A stretch of DNA of 51,969 bases from Dysgonamonadaceae bacterium (GCA_031254645.1 JAIRUA010000001.1:1-51969), one strand, 5' to 3'. Positions 1 through 8,267 are shown, counted from the stretch's first letter. The notes: generated by a model from the letters alone, not told the origin. Numbers and translations are program-made.

Positions 1-63
1 GTTGAAGTTGGGAAAAAGAAAGTAGAATTGAAACAGTTGTTTAGGTTGTTAGAAAAATATTGA
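1..63 (+). CDS. 3' end of an upstream gene, possibly the AbiEi-type antitoxin
   Basis: The window opens inside a reading frame that ends with TGA at 61-63; the visible 20 residues end in RLLEKY and are rich in lysine and leucine. The next gene starts only 11 bases later and is an AbiEii-type toxin. Toxins of that family are normally encoded directly downstream of their transcriptional-regulator antitoxin, so this is plausibly the antitoxin C-terminus. That identity rests on position alone, because too little sequence is present to recognise a family. Confidence 0.4.
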   Translation, partial: VEVGKKKVELKQLFRLLEKY

Positions 64-74
64 TTTAGAAAAAT

Positions 75-905
75 ATGAAGAACTCTATTTTTGACCAAAT
101 GCTTTCGCGTTACCAAATCGCTACCAAAGACGATTTGACCAACGCCAAACACGAAGTTATGCAACAAATTACGCTTGCGGGGTTGTATCGTGGTGGTTTT
201 TTCGATCGGGCGGCATTTTATGGCGGCACTTGTTTGCGGATTTTTCACGGCTTGCAGCGTTTTTCCGAAGATATGGATTTTTCGCTTTTGCAATCTGATG
301 AAAATTTTGCATTGGAAAATTATTTTGAGCCGATAATTGCTGAATTTAAGGCACTCGGAAAAGAAATCGCCATCAGTAACAAACAAACAAATGTAGAATC
401 GGCTTTTTTGAAAGAAAACACCGAAATTTACGACCTGCAATTCACAAGCGAAAAGCGAATTAAGATAAAAATTGAAGTCGATACACAACCTCCACTCGGT
501 TTTTCGACTGAATACAAACTGCTTCTGTTGCCGTTTTCGTTTATGACGCGCTGCTATTCCCTGCCCGATTTATACGCAGGAAAAATGCACGCTTTCCTTT
601 TCCGAAATTGGCAAAACCGCGTAAAAGGGCGCGATTGGTACGATTTTGAGTTTTATGTTCGGAATAATACTGCGTTGAATTTTAGGCACTTACAAAAACG
701 AGCGGAACAAATAAATAATTTGACTGCAGAAGATTTTACACCCGAAATTTTCAAACAAATGCTAAAAATGCGAATTGAAAAAACGAATATTGAGACTGTA
801 AAAAACGATGTTCGTCCGTTTTTGAGAAATCCACAAGAGTTAAATATTTGGAGTAGAGATTATTTTTTGCAATTAGCGAATATGATAAAAATTGAAACGA
901 CGTGA
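75..905 (+). CDS. AbiEii/AbiGii-type nucleotidyltransferase toxin
   Basis: The 276-residue protein has the signature of the AbiEii nucleotidyltransferase family: an FYGGTCLR segment (about residues 49-56) followed by RFSEDMDFSL (about 62-71). This is the GG...(S/D)xD metal-binding core of the DNA polymerase beta-like fold. A conserved C-terminal helical part carries KGRDWYDFEFYV at about 184-195. In characterised type IV toxin-antitoxin and abortive-infection systems, such proteins transfer nucleotides to RNA, for example tRNA, and block growth on phage infection. The length is normal for the family and both motifs look intact. The likely antitoxin tail lies immediately upstream. The stop overlaps the GTG start of the glycosyltransferase downstream by three bases, so the two may be translationally coupled, which is unusual for a toxin gene. 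Confidence 0.85.
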   Translation: MKNSIFDQMLSRYQIATKDDLTNAKHEVMQQITLAGLYRGGFFDRAAFYGGTCLRIFHGLQRFSEDMDFSLLQSDENFALENYFEPIIAEFKALGKEIAISNKQTNVESAFLKENTEIYDLQFTSEKRIKIKIEVDTQPPLGFSTEYKLLLLPFSFMTRCYSLPDLYAGKMHAFLFRNWQNRVKGRDWYDFEFYVRNNTALNFRHLQKRAEQINNLTAEDFTPEIFKQMLKMRIEKTNIETVKNDVRPFLRNPQELNIWSRDYFLQLANMIKIETT

Positions 906-2131
906 AAACCCTCATCATCTCCACCTCCGATCTTCACGGCGGCGCAGCCATTGCCTCCTACCGATTGTTGAACGCTTTACACGCACAAGGCGAATCGGTA
1001 AAAATGTTAGTACGCGATAAATTTTCAAACAATCCGCTCATTATCAAAGTAGGAAATCCACTCCAAAATAAATGGAATTTCTATCGCGAACGCGCCAAAA
1101 TATTTTTACACAACCGCTTGTCCAGAAAATATTTGTTCGATGTTTCTATCGCAAACACGGGTATTTCAATCGCAGATTTACCCGAATTTCGCGAAGCCGA
1201 TATCATTCATCTGCATTGGATCAATCAAGGGATGTTATCTATCAGCGAAATCTCCAACATTATTGCCTCCGGCAAAAAAATCGTCTGGACAATGCACGAT
1301 ATGTGGTCATTTACAGGAATTTGTCACCACGCAGGCAATTGTTATCGATATGAAATTTCGTGCGGCTTATGTCCATATTTGGTTGTCGATTCGCAAAATG
1401 ATTTGTCGAATGCCGTTTTTCGTAAAAAACAAAAGGCGTATTCACAGGGAGATATCACGTTTGTGGCATGTAGTAAATGGCTTCAACATTTAGCCAACCA
1501 AAGCCCGCTTACAAACAATCACTCTGTTGTTTCTATTCCAAATCCGATTGATACACAGACATATCAACCGAAGAGTAAAGCGCAAATTCGTACACAATTA
1601 AATTTGCCAACCGATAAGAAAATCATTCTTTTCGCTGCTGTAAAAGCATCGGATAAACGAAAAGGAATGGATTATTTGATTGAAGCAAGTCGTCTGTTAC
1701 AATCTAAAAATGATGATTTAATGTTTCTTATCGTGGGGAACAAAGGCGCAGAAATCGAAAAGCAACTTGCGCTTCCTTCGATAAATATGGATTACATTTC
1801 GCCCGAAAGAATGCCCGATTTTTATAATGTCGCCAATGTGTTTGTTACGCCTTCATTACAAGAAAATCTACCCAACACGATAATGGAAGCAATGTCATGC
1901 GGTACGCCCTGCGTGGGTTTCAACATCGGCGGAATCCCCGAAATGATTGACCACCAAAAAACGGGCTATGTAGCAGAATACAAAAATTCGGAAGATTTGG
2001 CACGCGGTCTTTTATGGACACTCTTTGAAGCTGATAACGAAGCATTGCGCACAAATGCACGCGAAAAAGTATTGTCGGAATACGCGCAAGAGAAAATCGC
2101 AAAACAATACATCGAAAACAAAAAAAAATGA
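902..2131 (+). CDS. Glycosyltransferase family 4 protein
   Basis: The 409-residue protein has the two Rossmann domains of a GT-B glycosyltransferase. The N-terminus has the acceptor-side pattern (STSDLHGGAAIASYRLLNAL, residues 7-26) and a cysteine-containing GICHHAGNC...CGLCPYL segment. The C-terminal domain has the GT4 donor-binding block: NPIDTQTYQP, then VFVTPSLQENLPNTIMEAMS with CGTPCVGFNIGGIPEMI at about 336-350. GT4 enzymes transfer a sugar from an activated nucleotide donor; the acceptor cannot be read from sequence. The start is a GTG overlapping the previous stop (GTGA), and the stop overlaps the next ATG (ATGA). This makes a tight unit with the GT2 gene, probably for surface glycan or O-antigen synthesis. 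Confidence 0.88.
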   Translation: MKTLIISTSDLHGGAAIASYRLLNALHAQGESVKMLVRDKFSNNPLIIKVGNPLQNKWNFYRERAKIFLHNRLSRKYLFDVSIANTGISIADLPEFREADIIHLHWINQGMLSISEISNIIASGKKIVWTMHDMWSFTGICHHAGNCYRYEISCGLCPYLVVDSQNDLSNAVFRKKQKAYSQGDITFVACSKWLQHLANQSPLTNNHSVVSIPNPIDTQTYQPKSKAQIRTQLNLPTDKKIILFAAVKASDKRKGMDYLIEASRLLQSKNDDLMFLIVGNKGAEIEKQLALPSINMDYISPERMPDFYNVANVFVTPSLQENLPNTIMEAMSCGTPCVGFNIGGIPEMIDHQKTGYVAEYKNSEDLARGLLWTLFEADNEALRTNAREKVLSEYAQEKIAKQYIENKKK

Positions 2132-2892
2132 AGAAGCTATCCGTCATCACCGTTACCTACAACGCCGAACATACGATTGAACGGACGCTAGAAAGTGTTC
2201 GCCAACAATCATATCCGCATATCGAACACATTATCGTTGACGGCGCATCAAAAGACAATACATTTTCGTTAATTCAAAGATTCAAAATTCAAAATTCAAA
2301 AATTATCAGTGAACCGGATAAAGGAATTTATGACGCAATGAACAAGGCGGTTTTGATGGCTACCGGTGACTATCTCTGTTTTCTAAACGCCGGTGACACG
2401 TTTTACACAAATATTACGGTTGAAGAAATTATCAATTATCAATTGTCAATTGTCAATTATTCGCCCGATATTCTATACGGTGAAACCGCAATAGTGGATG
2501 ATAACGGAAGATTTCTCCATATGCGCCGATTGAAAGCGCCCGAAACGCTTACGTGGAAAAGTTTTCGACAGGGAATGCTGGTCTGCCATCAAGCATTTAT
2601 CGTAAAACGAGAATTGTTTAAGCCTTACGACCTTTCGTATCGTTTTTCTTCCGATTTCGATTGGTGTATTCGAATGATGAAAAAAGCAAAACAAATTCAC
2701 AACACACACCTCACGCTCATCAATTATCTCAACGAAGGAATGACTACCGCCAACAGAAAAGCCTCGTTAAAAGAACGTTATCGAATTATGACAAAGTACT
2801 ACGGCGCAGTTTCTACATTTTTTTATCATATTTGGTTTATAGTGAGGGCAATTGTGATGCCCGAAAAAACTGCGAGAACTGGAAGAAAATAA
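2128..2892 (+). CDS. Glycosyltransferase family 2 protein
   Basis: The 254-residue GT-A fold enzyme starts with KLSVITVTYNAEHTIERTLESV and carries VDGASKDNT, EPDKGIYDAMNKA and FLNAGD (the DxD-equivalent region), all typical of the WcaA/WfgD-like GT2 branch. A DFDWCIRM segment at about residue 178 matches the usual ED/DxxW acceptor helix. It is translationally coupled to the GT4 gene by ATGA. Two stretches are built from the same short words found at intergenic junctions elsewhere in this window: residues 49-60 (IQRFKIQNSKII, DNA 2272-2305) and residues 101-111 (IINYQLSIVNY, DNA 2428-2460). Both fall in loops where homologues vary in length, so the enzyme probably tolerates them. Confidence 0.88.
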   Translation: MKKLSVITVTYNAEHTIERTLESVRQQSYPHIEHIIVDGASKDNTFSLIQRFKIQNSKIISEPDKGIYDAMNKAVLMATGDYLCFLNAGDTFYTNITVEEIINYQLSIVNYSPDILYGETAIVDDNGRFLHMRRLKAPETLTWKSFRQGMLVCHQAFIVKRELFKPYDLSYRFSSDFDWCIRMMKKAKQIHNTHLTLINYLNEGMTTANRKASLKERYRIMTKYYGAVSTFFYHIWFIVRAIVMPEKTARTGRK

Positions 2893-2933
2893 AATATTTT
2901 TTCAAAAACACACCGAATAATAAAAAAACTTAT

Positions 2934-2941
2934 TATTTTTG
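2934..2941 (+). promoter_or_regulatory. Bacteroidota -7 promoter element before the DUF4434 gene
   Basis: TATTTTTG matches the TAnnTTTG element. It lies 34 bases before the ATG at 2975 and overlaps the in-frame TTG at 2939, which argues that translation starts at 2975 and not at the TTG. Confidence 0.5.
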
Positions 2942-2974
2942 CATCATTATTTATCCAAAAATATTATTCGGAGC

Positions 2975-4048
2975 ATGAACAGACGAAATTTTATCACTAC
3001 AGCATCTTTGGCGGCTTGTGCACCCTTAGTAGCATCAAGTGTTACTCCCAAACGTGAAGAATGTCCTTCAACGTTCATCAAACCCATTGTTGGTTCGTGG
3101 TTTCAGTTTGAACACCACAATCAGGTAGGCTCAAAGCACTGGAACGCAGCACTGCCTCAATTCACCACCGAGCAGTGGAAAACGGTAGTTCGCGAAATGT
3201 GGGAAATTGGTATGGAGTACCTTGTTTTGCTGTCCGTTGCCTATGAAGGAAAAACCTATTATCCATCGGAAATCAAGCCGAGGCACGATTTTGTGTGCCC
3301 CGATCCTATGGAAGCAGTGCTCACAGCCGCTGACGAACTGGGCGTTAAATTCTTTATCAGCAACGATTACTGGACGGATTGGGATAGGGTGCATCACGGA
3401 ATGACCGATAGCGAAGCATGGTATCTGCGCGAAAAAGGTATGAATGAGGTGGTCGAAAAATATGGACACCACAAAAGTTTTTACGGATGGTATTATCCGC
3501 ACGAAACCGAACTCAAAGAGGTTTTTAGTCAATATGCGTTTGACTATACTAACCGCTGTTCGAAAATTGTACGCTCCTTAACGCCAAACGCACTCACGAT
3601 GATTGCCCCATACGGCACGCAATACGTTAAATACAACGAAAAATTCATCAAACAATTGGACAGTTTGGATATTGACATTATATGTTATCAGGACGAGGTA
3701 GGTGTGTATAAAATAGAAGTGGGTGAAGTGGCGCAATATTTCGAACTCTTGTATAAAATGCACACTAAAGCGGGCAGATCAAGATTATGGGCTGATATTG
3801 AAATGTTTGATTTTGAAGCCGAAGTGTACCACAGTCCCGCTATACCTGCCAAATTTGAACGGGTATTGGAGCAAATGAAATGCGTATCGCCCTATGTGGA
3901 ACACACCTTATGTTTCCAATATCAAGGATTTATGAATAAACCAGGTACAACAGCCTTCGCGGGACTGAAAGAGGGAACCGAAAAACTGTACACCGATTAT
4001 ATGAATTGGCTCAACAATATAGGCTGGATGAATCATCGGAGGAAATAA
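2975..4048 (+). CDS. DUF4434 domain protein, glycosidase-like, exported
   Basis: From the ATG at 2975 the protein is 357 residues. The N-terminus NRRNFITTASLAACAPLVA is a Tat-like or lipoprotein-like export signal (twin arginine at residues 3-4). The mature part reads like a TIM-barrel of the DUF4434 family: GSWFQFEHHN, EIGMEYLVLLSVAY, FISNDYWTDWD, FYGWYYPHET, DIDIICYQDEVGV and LWADIEMFDFE. The acidic residues at strand ends (HETE, YQDEVG, IEMFD) sit where glycosidase catalytic residues usually lie, but no substrate is established for the family. It stands alone behind its own promoter and is followed by a perfect 18-bp inverted repeat separating it from the convergent M15 peptidase gene. Confidence 0.8.
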   Translation: MNRRNFITTASLAACAPLVASSVTPKREECPSTFIKPIVGSWFQFEHHNQVGSKHWNAALPQFTTEQWKTVVREMWEIGMEYLVLLSVAYEGKTYYPSEIKPRHDFVCPDPMEAVLTAADELGVKFFISNDYWTDWDRVHHGMTDSEAWYLREKGMNEVVEKYGHHKSFYGWYYPHETELKEVFSQYAFDYTNRCSKIVRSLTPNALTMIAPYGTQYVKYNEKFIKQLDSLDIDIICYQDEVGVYKIEVGEVAQYFELLYKMHTKAGRSRLWADIEMFDFEAEVYHSPAIPAKFERVLEQMKCVSPYVEHTLCFQYQGFMNKPGTTAFAGLKEGTEKLYTDYMNWLNNIGWMNHRRK

Positions 4049-4113
4049 TGTGCTAATGCAAGTTCGCTGATTATTAATTAAAATCAATATGCTAATTGCA
4101 TTAGCACATTATT
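4044..4113. terminator. Perfect 18-bp inverted repeat between convergent genes
   Basis: AATAATGTGCTAATGCAA at 4044-4061 is exactly repeated in reverse complement at 4096-4113, with a 34-base loop. It begins inside the DUF4434 stop region (TAA 4046-4048) and lies before the M15 stop at 4130. It probably ends or protects both transcripts. The loop and arms are made of TGCTAAT/TTAATTA words like those seen near 51827-51850. Confidence 0.55.
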
Positions 4114-4129
4114 TATTAGCAAATTAATT

Positions 4130-4846
4130 TCATCTTCTCTCAAAATGGTGATCATCATAAAATCGCGTAAACGTATGTCCCCAACGAAATCCGCGACGGC
4201 GAAACTCTTCCACTACCGGATGTCCGGGATATAATGTGCCGTTTACCGTTGAGTCGTGCACTGCACCTTCGGGCTCATTGGGGCGATCTTGTGTTTTCCA
4301 ACGCACGGGATTGAAGAATGGATTGATATCAATAGCTACGCCGGTTGCGTGTAAAGAGAGCTGATTCGTACCCGTAATAGTACGATAATTAAAACTCGAC
4401 GAATTATTGGCTGCCATTGAAAGCATATCGCACCAGTTATATCGCACAATGGGAACGGCTCGCTCAATAACAAAACCTTGTTCGAGCATAAATTCGAAAA
4501 TCTCTCTCACGTCTTGCGCAATGCTTTTGTTAGTAAGCATTTGTCCTTGATGTAATTTTCCGTCGGTTGAGATGTAGATAACATCAAACAGTTCGAGTTG
4601 GTCGATAATTTCTTGCGGTGCACGCGTTCCGGCAATGGCTTCTTCAAAAGTATAGTTGCTGTCGATGATAATTATTTCTTCTTTGGAAGTAAAAGAAGTT
4701 ACGGAGTCAATATATTCGATTTCTTTCAAAATTGCAGGTGTTTGTTTTTGCGGTCGATTTTCAAAACACGAAGAAAATATGACTAAACAGCCGAGGAGCT
4801 GCAAGATCATAAATCGTAAATCGTCAATCGTCAATTTTCTCGTCAT
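4130..4846 (-). CDS. M15-family peptidase lipoprotein (D-Ala-D-Ala carboxypeptidase-like)
   Basis: The C-terminal half has the M15 zinc-peptidase pattern: LSLHATGVAIDINPFFNPV (the HxxGxAxD zinc site) and, near the end, DDHHFERR, the usual distal zinc-ligand and catalytic region. Members cut D-Ala peptide bonds in peptidoglycan stem peptides or cross-links. LLGCLVIFSSC is a lipobox, so the protein is probably anchored in a membrane facing the periplasm. I use the ATG at 4846, preceded by GGAAG; a TTG at 4858 and an ATG at 4810 are alternatives. The gene overlaps the 3' end of rnc by 23 bases, and its first codons (KLTIDDLRF) come from the AAATCGT/GTCAATC word repeat at 4810-4837. The signal region is therefore partly repeat-derived. 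Confidence 0.8.
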   Translation of the reverse strand: MTRKLTIDDLRFMILQLLGCLVIFSSCFENRPQKQTPAILKEIEYIDSVTSFTSKEEIIIIDSNYTFEEAIAGTRAPQEIIDQLELFDVIYISTDGKLHQGQMLTNKSIAQDVREIFEFMLEQGFVIERAVPIVRYNWCDMLSMAANNSSSFNYRTITGTNQLSLHATGVAIDINPFFNPVRWKTQDRPNEPEGAVHDSTVNGTLYPGHPVVEEFRRRGFRWGHTFTRFYDDHHFERR

Positions 4847-5639
4847 CTTCCAGCACAATATTTATCGTCCCTTTTTTCGCTTCTGCCACCAAAACCTCTT
4901 GTAATTCATCATTTTGACGCAGCTTTTTTATTGCCATTTTAGCCGCCACTTGATGCGATTCTTTTTTCGAATAACCCTTTCCGTTACCAATTTCTATTCC
5001 GGCGGCTTTTACGCAAGAGATAAAAGTTGGGTTATTTTGGTCGTCATACGATGCTTCGGTTACTTCAAATTCAATTTCAACCTTGTTTTTTTGCCCCCAC
5101 TCTATCAATCGTGATTTGAAATCGACTTCGTTTTTTAGCACCTTTTCGATGCTCAAATGCTGTTTGATCAGTTTATCGTACACAAACTTTTTTGCCATTT
5201 TATAACCTTGGTCGAGGTAAATAGCTGCAATCAACGCCTCTAAAGCATCGCCGTAGATGTTGGTGTTGTGCGCCATATTTCGGGTAGAAGAGCTGATAAA
5301 CTTGTTAAGTCCCAAATCCATAGCCAATTTATTGAGCGTTTCGCGCTGCACAATACGCGAACGCGTACTTGTGAGAAAGCCTTCTTTTTTGTACTCAAAT
5401 TTTTTGTACAAAATATCTGCTACAATGGCATCAAGAATAGCATCACCCAAAAATTCAAGGCGCTCGTTATTAGCCCATCTTCCTTTCTTCGAACGAATGG
5501 AAGATGAACGATGAGTCATCGCTTCTATATACAGATCAATTCTGTCGGGATAGAAGCCCAAGACTTTATAATATGAAAGATAAGGCTCTTTTCCGTGATT
5601 TGGAAGAGCCTTTATCTTTTTGAAAAATCGTCTAAACAC
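4824..5639 (-). CDS. rnc: Ribonuclease III
   Basis: The 271-residue protein shows the RNase III signature NERLEFLGDAIL (residues 58-69) with the second acidic site at DALEALIAAIYLDQGY, followed by a double-stranded-RNA-binding domain (DFKSRLIEWGQKN... GKGYSKKESHQVAAKMAIKKL). It cuts double-stranded RNA in rRNA maturation and mRNA decay. The length is slightly above the usual 220-250 because of a short N-terminal and a C-terminal tail. The last codons (KIDD) are encoded by a word repeat shared with the start of the next gene. It is the third gene of acpP-fabF-rnc, a gene order common in Bacteroidota. A long inverted repeat lies between fabF and rnc. Confidence 0.97.
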   Translation of the reverse strand: MFRRFFKKIKALPNHGKEPYLSYYKVLGFYPDRIDLYIEAMTHRSSSIRSKKGRWANNERLEFLGDAILDAIVADILYKKFEYKKEGFLTSTRSRIVQRETLNKLAMDLGLNKFISSSTRNMAHNTNIYGDALEALIAAIYLDQGYKMAKKFVYDKLIKQHLSIEKVLKNEVDFKSRLIEWGQKNKVEIEFEVTEASYDDQNNPTFISCVKAAGIEIGNGKGYSKKESHQVAAKMAIKKLRQNDELQEVLVAEAKKGTINIVLEDDEKIDD

Positions 5640-5647
5640 TAAATTTG

Positions 5648-5724
5648 GATTTACGATTTTGGATTTACGATTTTAGATTTACAGAGCCTTTGTATTCAAT
5701 CGTAAATCTAAAATCGTAAATCGT
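5648..5724. repeat. Word-repeat hairpin between fabF and rnc
   Basis: GATTTACGATTTT words occur in tandem at 5648-5682. The last 21 bases (5662-5682) are repeated in perfect reverse complement at 5702-5722, with a 19-base loop. In the minus-strand transcript this forms a strong AU-rich hairpin in the 88-base gap between the fabF stop and rnc start. It could terminate partially, set mRNA stability or feed the adjacent RNase III gene's own regulation. Which of these applies cannot be read from sequence. Confidence 0.6.
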
Positions 5725-5727
5725 AAA

Positions 5728-6987
5728 TCAATTATACTTTTTAATGATGACACTTGCATTGTGTCCCCCAAAGCCAAAAGTGTTGGATAACGCAGCTCTT
5801 ATCTCTCTCTTCTGAGCTTTGTTGAATGTGAAGTTAAGATTATAATCTATTTCCGAATCGTTGTCGCCCTCTTCGTGATTAATGGTTGGGGGAACAATCT
5901 GATTTTTGATTGCCAACGTTGTAAACAATGCCTCAACTGCTCCTGCCGCGCCGAGCAAATGTCCGGTCATCGACTTCGTAGCACTGATGTTGAGTTTGTA
6001 TGCGTGTTCGCCAAATACATCAAGAATAGCCTTTGTTTCGGATATATCACCTACCGGCGTTGAAGTGCCGTGTACATTAACGTAGTCAATATCTTCGGGT
6101 TGCATTTCAGCATCTTCCAATGCGTTTCTCATCACAAGTTTTGCACCTAAACCTTCCGGATGTGAAGCAGTTAAGTGATAAGCATCGGCAGACATTCCTC
6201 CGCCCACAATTTCGGCGTAAATTTTCGCACCACGTGCTTTGGCGTGCTCCAATTCTTCAAGAATGAACACTGCACTACCCTCGCCCATTACAAATCCGTC
6301 GCGACTTGCACTAAACGGACGTGAGGCGGTTGTCGGCGAATCATTACGCGTAGAAAGTGCGTGCATTGCATTGAATCCACCCACAGCCGATGGGCTAACG
6401 GTGGCTTCGGCTCCTCCTGCTACAATTACGTTTGCTTTGTTCAAACGAATCAAATTGAAAGCATCAATTAGCGCATTCGTAGATGATGCACAAGCCGATA
6501 CGGTGGCATAGTTGGGACCTCTCAGTCCATAAATCATAGAGATGTGCCCTGCGGCAATGTCTGCTATCATTTTCGGAATGAAAAACGGATTGAATCTTGG
6601 TCCTTTGTCTTTATCCACGAAATAAGCCCCAACTTCGTCTTCGAATGTTCTTATTCCGCCGATTCCTGCTGCTACTATTACACCGATACGGTCTACGTTT
6701 TCCGTTTCGAGATCAAGCCCCGAATCCTCAACTGCTTCTTTTGCTGCTTTGACGGCAAGTTGAGCATAACGGTCAAATTTGCGTGCTTCTTTGCGATCGA
6801 ATATCTCGGATGGGTCGAAATCTTTCACCTCACAGGCAAATTGCGTTTTGAAAAACGATGCGTCGAAATGAGTAATAGGACCGGCACCGCTTTTACCCGC
6901 AATAGCATTTTCCCACGTTGTTTCAACGTTGTTGCCAAGCGGTGTAATGGCTCCTAATCCTGTTACAACTACTCTTTTTAACTTCAT
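5728..6987 (-). CDS. fabF: 3-oxoacyl-[acyl-carrier-protein] synthase II
   Basis: The 419-residue condensing enzyme has the full Cys-His-His triad of FabF/KASII: C166 in VSACASSTNAL, H306 in VNVHGTSTPVGD and H343 in TKSMTGHLLGAAGA. The glycine-rich C-terminal SNTFGFGGHNASVI is also present. It elongates acyl-ACP with malonyl-ACP in fatty-acid synthesis in the cytoplasm. Length and motifs are canonical. It follows acpP on the same strand (76-base gap) and precedes rnc, so it is likely in one transcript with its carrier protein. Confidence 0.97.
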   Translation of the reverse strand: MKLKRVVVTGLGAITPLGNNVETTWENAIAGKSGAGPITHFDASFFKTQFACEVKDFDPSEIFDRKEARKFDRYAQLAVKAAKEAVEDSGLDLETENVDRIGVIVAAGIGGIRTFEDEVGAYFVDKDKGPRFNPFFIPKMIADIAAGHISMIYGLRGPNYATVSACASSTNALIDAFNLIRLNKANVIVAGGAEATVSPSAVGGFNAMHALSTRNDSPTTASRPFSASRDGFVMGEGSAVFILEELEHAKARGAKIYAEIVGGGMSADAYHLTASHPEGLGAKLVMRNALEDAEMQPEDIDYVNVHGTSTPVGDISETKAILDVFGEHAYKLNISATKSMTGHLLGAAGAVEALFTTLAIKNQIVPPTINHEEGDNDSEIDYNLNFTFNKAQKREIRAALSNTFGFGGHNASVIIKKYN

Positions 6988-7063
6988 AAACAGTTAGTAA
7001 GATGAAAGGGTCTTCTAAAATACTAAGTATAAATACCTGTTTTTAGAAAACCCTCTTAAAAAA

Positions 7064-7300
7064 TTATTTCGCGTGCTGCTCTACGTAAGAGATGGCATCG
7101 CCAACAGTACCAATTTTTTCTGCTTGGTCATCCGGAATTGAGATATTGAACTCTTTTTCGAATTCCATAATCAACTCTACCGTGTCAAGAGAATCTGCTC
7201 CTAAATCATTAGTAAAGCTCGCAGTTTCTGTAACTTCCGATGCTTCTACGCCTAATTTATCAACAATAATTGATTTTACTTTTTCTGCTATTTCAGACAT
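7064..7300 (-). CDS. acpP: Acyl carrier protein
   Basis: The 78-residue acidic four-helix protein has the phosphopantetheine attachment motif [10 protein letters not shown] with Ser37, and the usual [21 protein letters not shown] helix III region. It carries growing acyl chains in fatty-acid synthesis. It is the first gene of the acpP-fabF-rnc run and diverges from purN, with a shared upstream region of about 150 bases. Confidence 0.98.
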   Translation of the reverse strand: MSEIAEKVKSIIVDKLGVEASEVTETASFTNDLGADSLDTVELIMEFEKEFNISIPDDQAEKIGTVGDAISYVEQHAK

Positions 7301-7454
7301 AACTTTTGATATTAATTAGTAAATAAAAAATTTTATTCTTAATTTTGTGAGTGCAAAGTAAGGCATTTTTTTTGAGACTGACCAAACTTTTGCGGTTAAA
7401 AATGAAGAAAAATGCACAAACCGAGGTTTTTTGTGCAAAAAAGAAGACTTTAAT

Positions 7455-8036
7455 ATGACGCGTATAGCTATTTTTGCTTCCGGCAATGGCAGTAATGCTG
7501 AGAATATTAGCCGTTATTTTATAGATAATAACGGCATGAAGCCTGTCATTTTCGTTTCAAACAAGAAAGAGGCTTATATTCACGAACGGGCAAAGAATTT
7601 AGGTATTCCCTCTTGTTCGTTTACAAAAGATGAGTTCGATGCGGGTGTGCCGATTGTTGAAAAGCTTCGTGAATACGAAGTAGATTCCGTTGTTTTGGCA
7701 GGATTTCTGTTGAAAATTTCGCAACCGATACTTGATGCTTTTCCCAATCGAATTGTGAATATCCATCCGGCATTGTTACCCAAATTTGGCGGTAAAGGGA
7801 TGTATGGCAATCGTGTACATCAAGCTGTAATCGAAGCAGGCGAACGAGAGTCGGGCATTACCATTCATTATGTGAATGAAAATTACGATGAGGGAAATAT
7901 TATTTTTCAGGCATCGTGTCCGGTTTTGCCGAATGATACGGCTGATGATGTGGCGCGGAAAGTACACGAGTTGGAGTATGAGCATTTCCCGAGAGTGATA
8001 AAAGAGATTGTTTCGCACAAAAAAATACTTCAATAA
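7455..8036 (+). CDS. purN: Phosphoribosylglycinamide formyltransferase
   Basis: From the ATG at 7455 the protein is 193 residues, the family's normal size; an in-frame GTG at 7431 would add eight residues and is less likely. It begins RIAIFASGNGSNAENI (phosphate-binding loop) and has VNIHPALLPKFGGKGMYG followed by HQAVIEAGERESGITIHYV and D in the NENYDEGNII segment, matching the catalytic Asn-His-Asp set of GART. It transfers a formyl group from 10-formyl-THF to GAR in purine synthesis. It is monocistronic, ahead of tRNA-Leu. Confidence 0.96.
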   Translation: MTRIAIFASGNGSNAENISRYFIDNNGMKPVIFVSNKKEAYIHERAKNLGIPSCSFTKDEFDAGVPIVEKLREYEVDSVVLAGFLLKISQPILDAFPNRIVNIHPALLPKFGGKGMYGNRVHQAVIEAGERESGITIHYVNENYDEGNIIFQASCPVLPNDTADDVARKVHELEYEHFPRVIKEIVSHKKILQ

Positions 8037-8061
8037 TGATGCATATCTCAAAATATTGTAT

Positions 8062-8069
8062 TACCTTTG
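8062..8069 (+). promoter_or_regulatory. -7 promoter element of tRNA-Leu
   Basis: TACCTTTG is a perfect TAnnTTTG match, 11 bases before the first base of the tRNA. No clear -33 TTTG is seen. Confidence 0.6.
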
Positions 8070-8080
8070 TGCTCCATTTT

Positions 8081-8162
8081 GCGGATGTGGCGTAATTGGC
8101 AGCCGCGCCAGACTTAGGATCTGGTGCCGAGAGGCGTGGGGGTTCGAGTCCCTTCATCCGCA
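8081..8162 (+). tRNA. tRNA-Leu (anticodon TAG)
   Basis: The acceptor stem GCGGATG pairs with CATCCGC (8155-8161), followed by discriminator A. The anticodon arm is CCAGA-CTTAGGA-TCTGG, reading TAG (leucine CUN codons). A long variable arm (TGCCGAGAGGCGT) and a GGTTCGAGTCC T-loop complete a class II tRNA. CCA is not encoded. Confidence 0.95.
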
Positions 8163-8167
8163 CTGAA

Positions 8168-8204
8168 AGAGATAATTTGAGAAATTAAGTTGTCTCTTTT
8201 TTTG
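8168..8204 (+). terminator. Intrinsic terminator after tRNA-Leu
   Basis: AGAGATAA (8168-8175) pairs with TTGTCTCT (8190-8197), with one T-G wobble and an inner ATTT/AAAT extension, and is followed by seven T residues. Confidence 0.7.
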
Positions 8205-8267
8205 TTTAAGAATTTGCAGAATTCAAACATTAACCATTTATCATTTAACCATTAATCATTATTTTCG

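Noticed and set aside
1920..2150. Minus-strand and other short frames opposite the glycosyltransferases and other long genes
   Set aside because: They are shadows of genes with strong family motifs and have no own start signals.
2428..2460. Possible CRISPR-like or tandem array in the GT2 gene
   Set aside because: Units are only 7-11 bases with no spacers; they fit the junction word repeats. No CRISPR array is seen in the window.
2939..2974. Earlier TTG start for the DUF4434 gene
   Set aside because: It overlaps the -7 promoter element; the ATG at 2975 gives a normal export signal.
7900..8163. Minus-strand frame over purN end and tRNA-Leu
   Set aside because: It crosses a tRNA gene and lies opposite purN; its sequence (MRMKGLEPPRLSAPDPKSGA) is the well-known false translation of tRNA-Leu.
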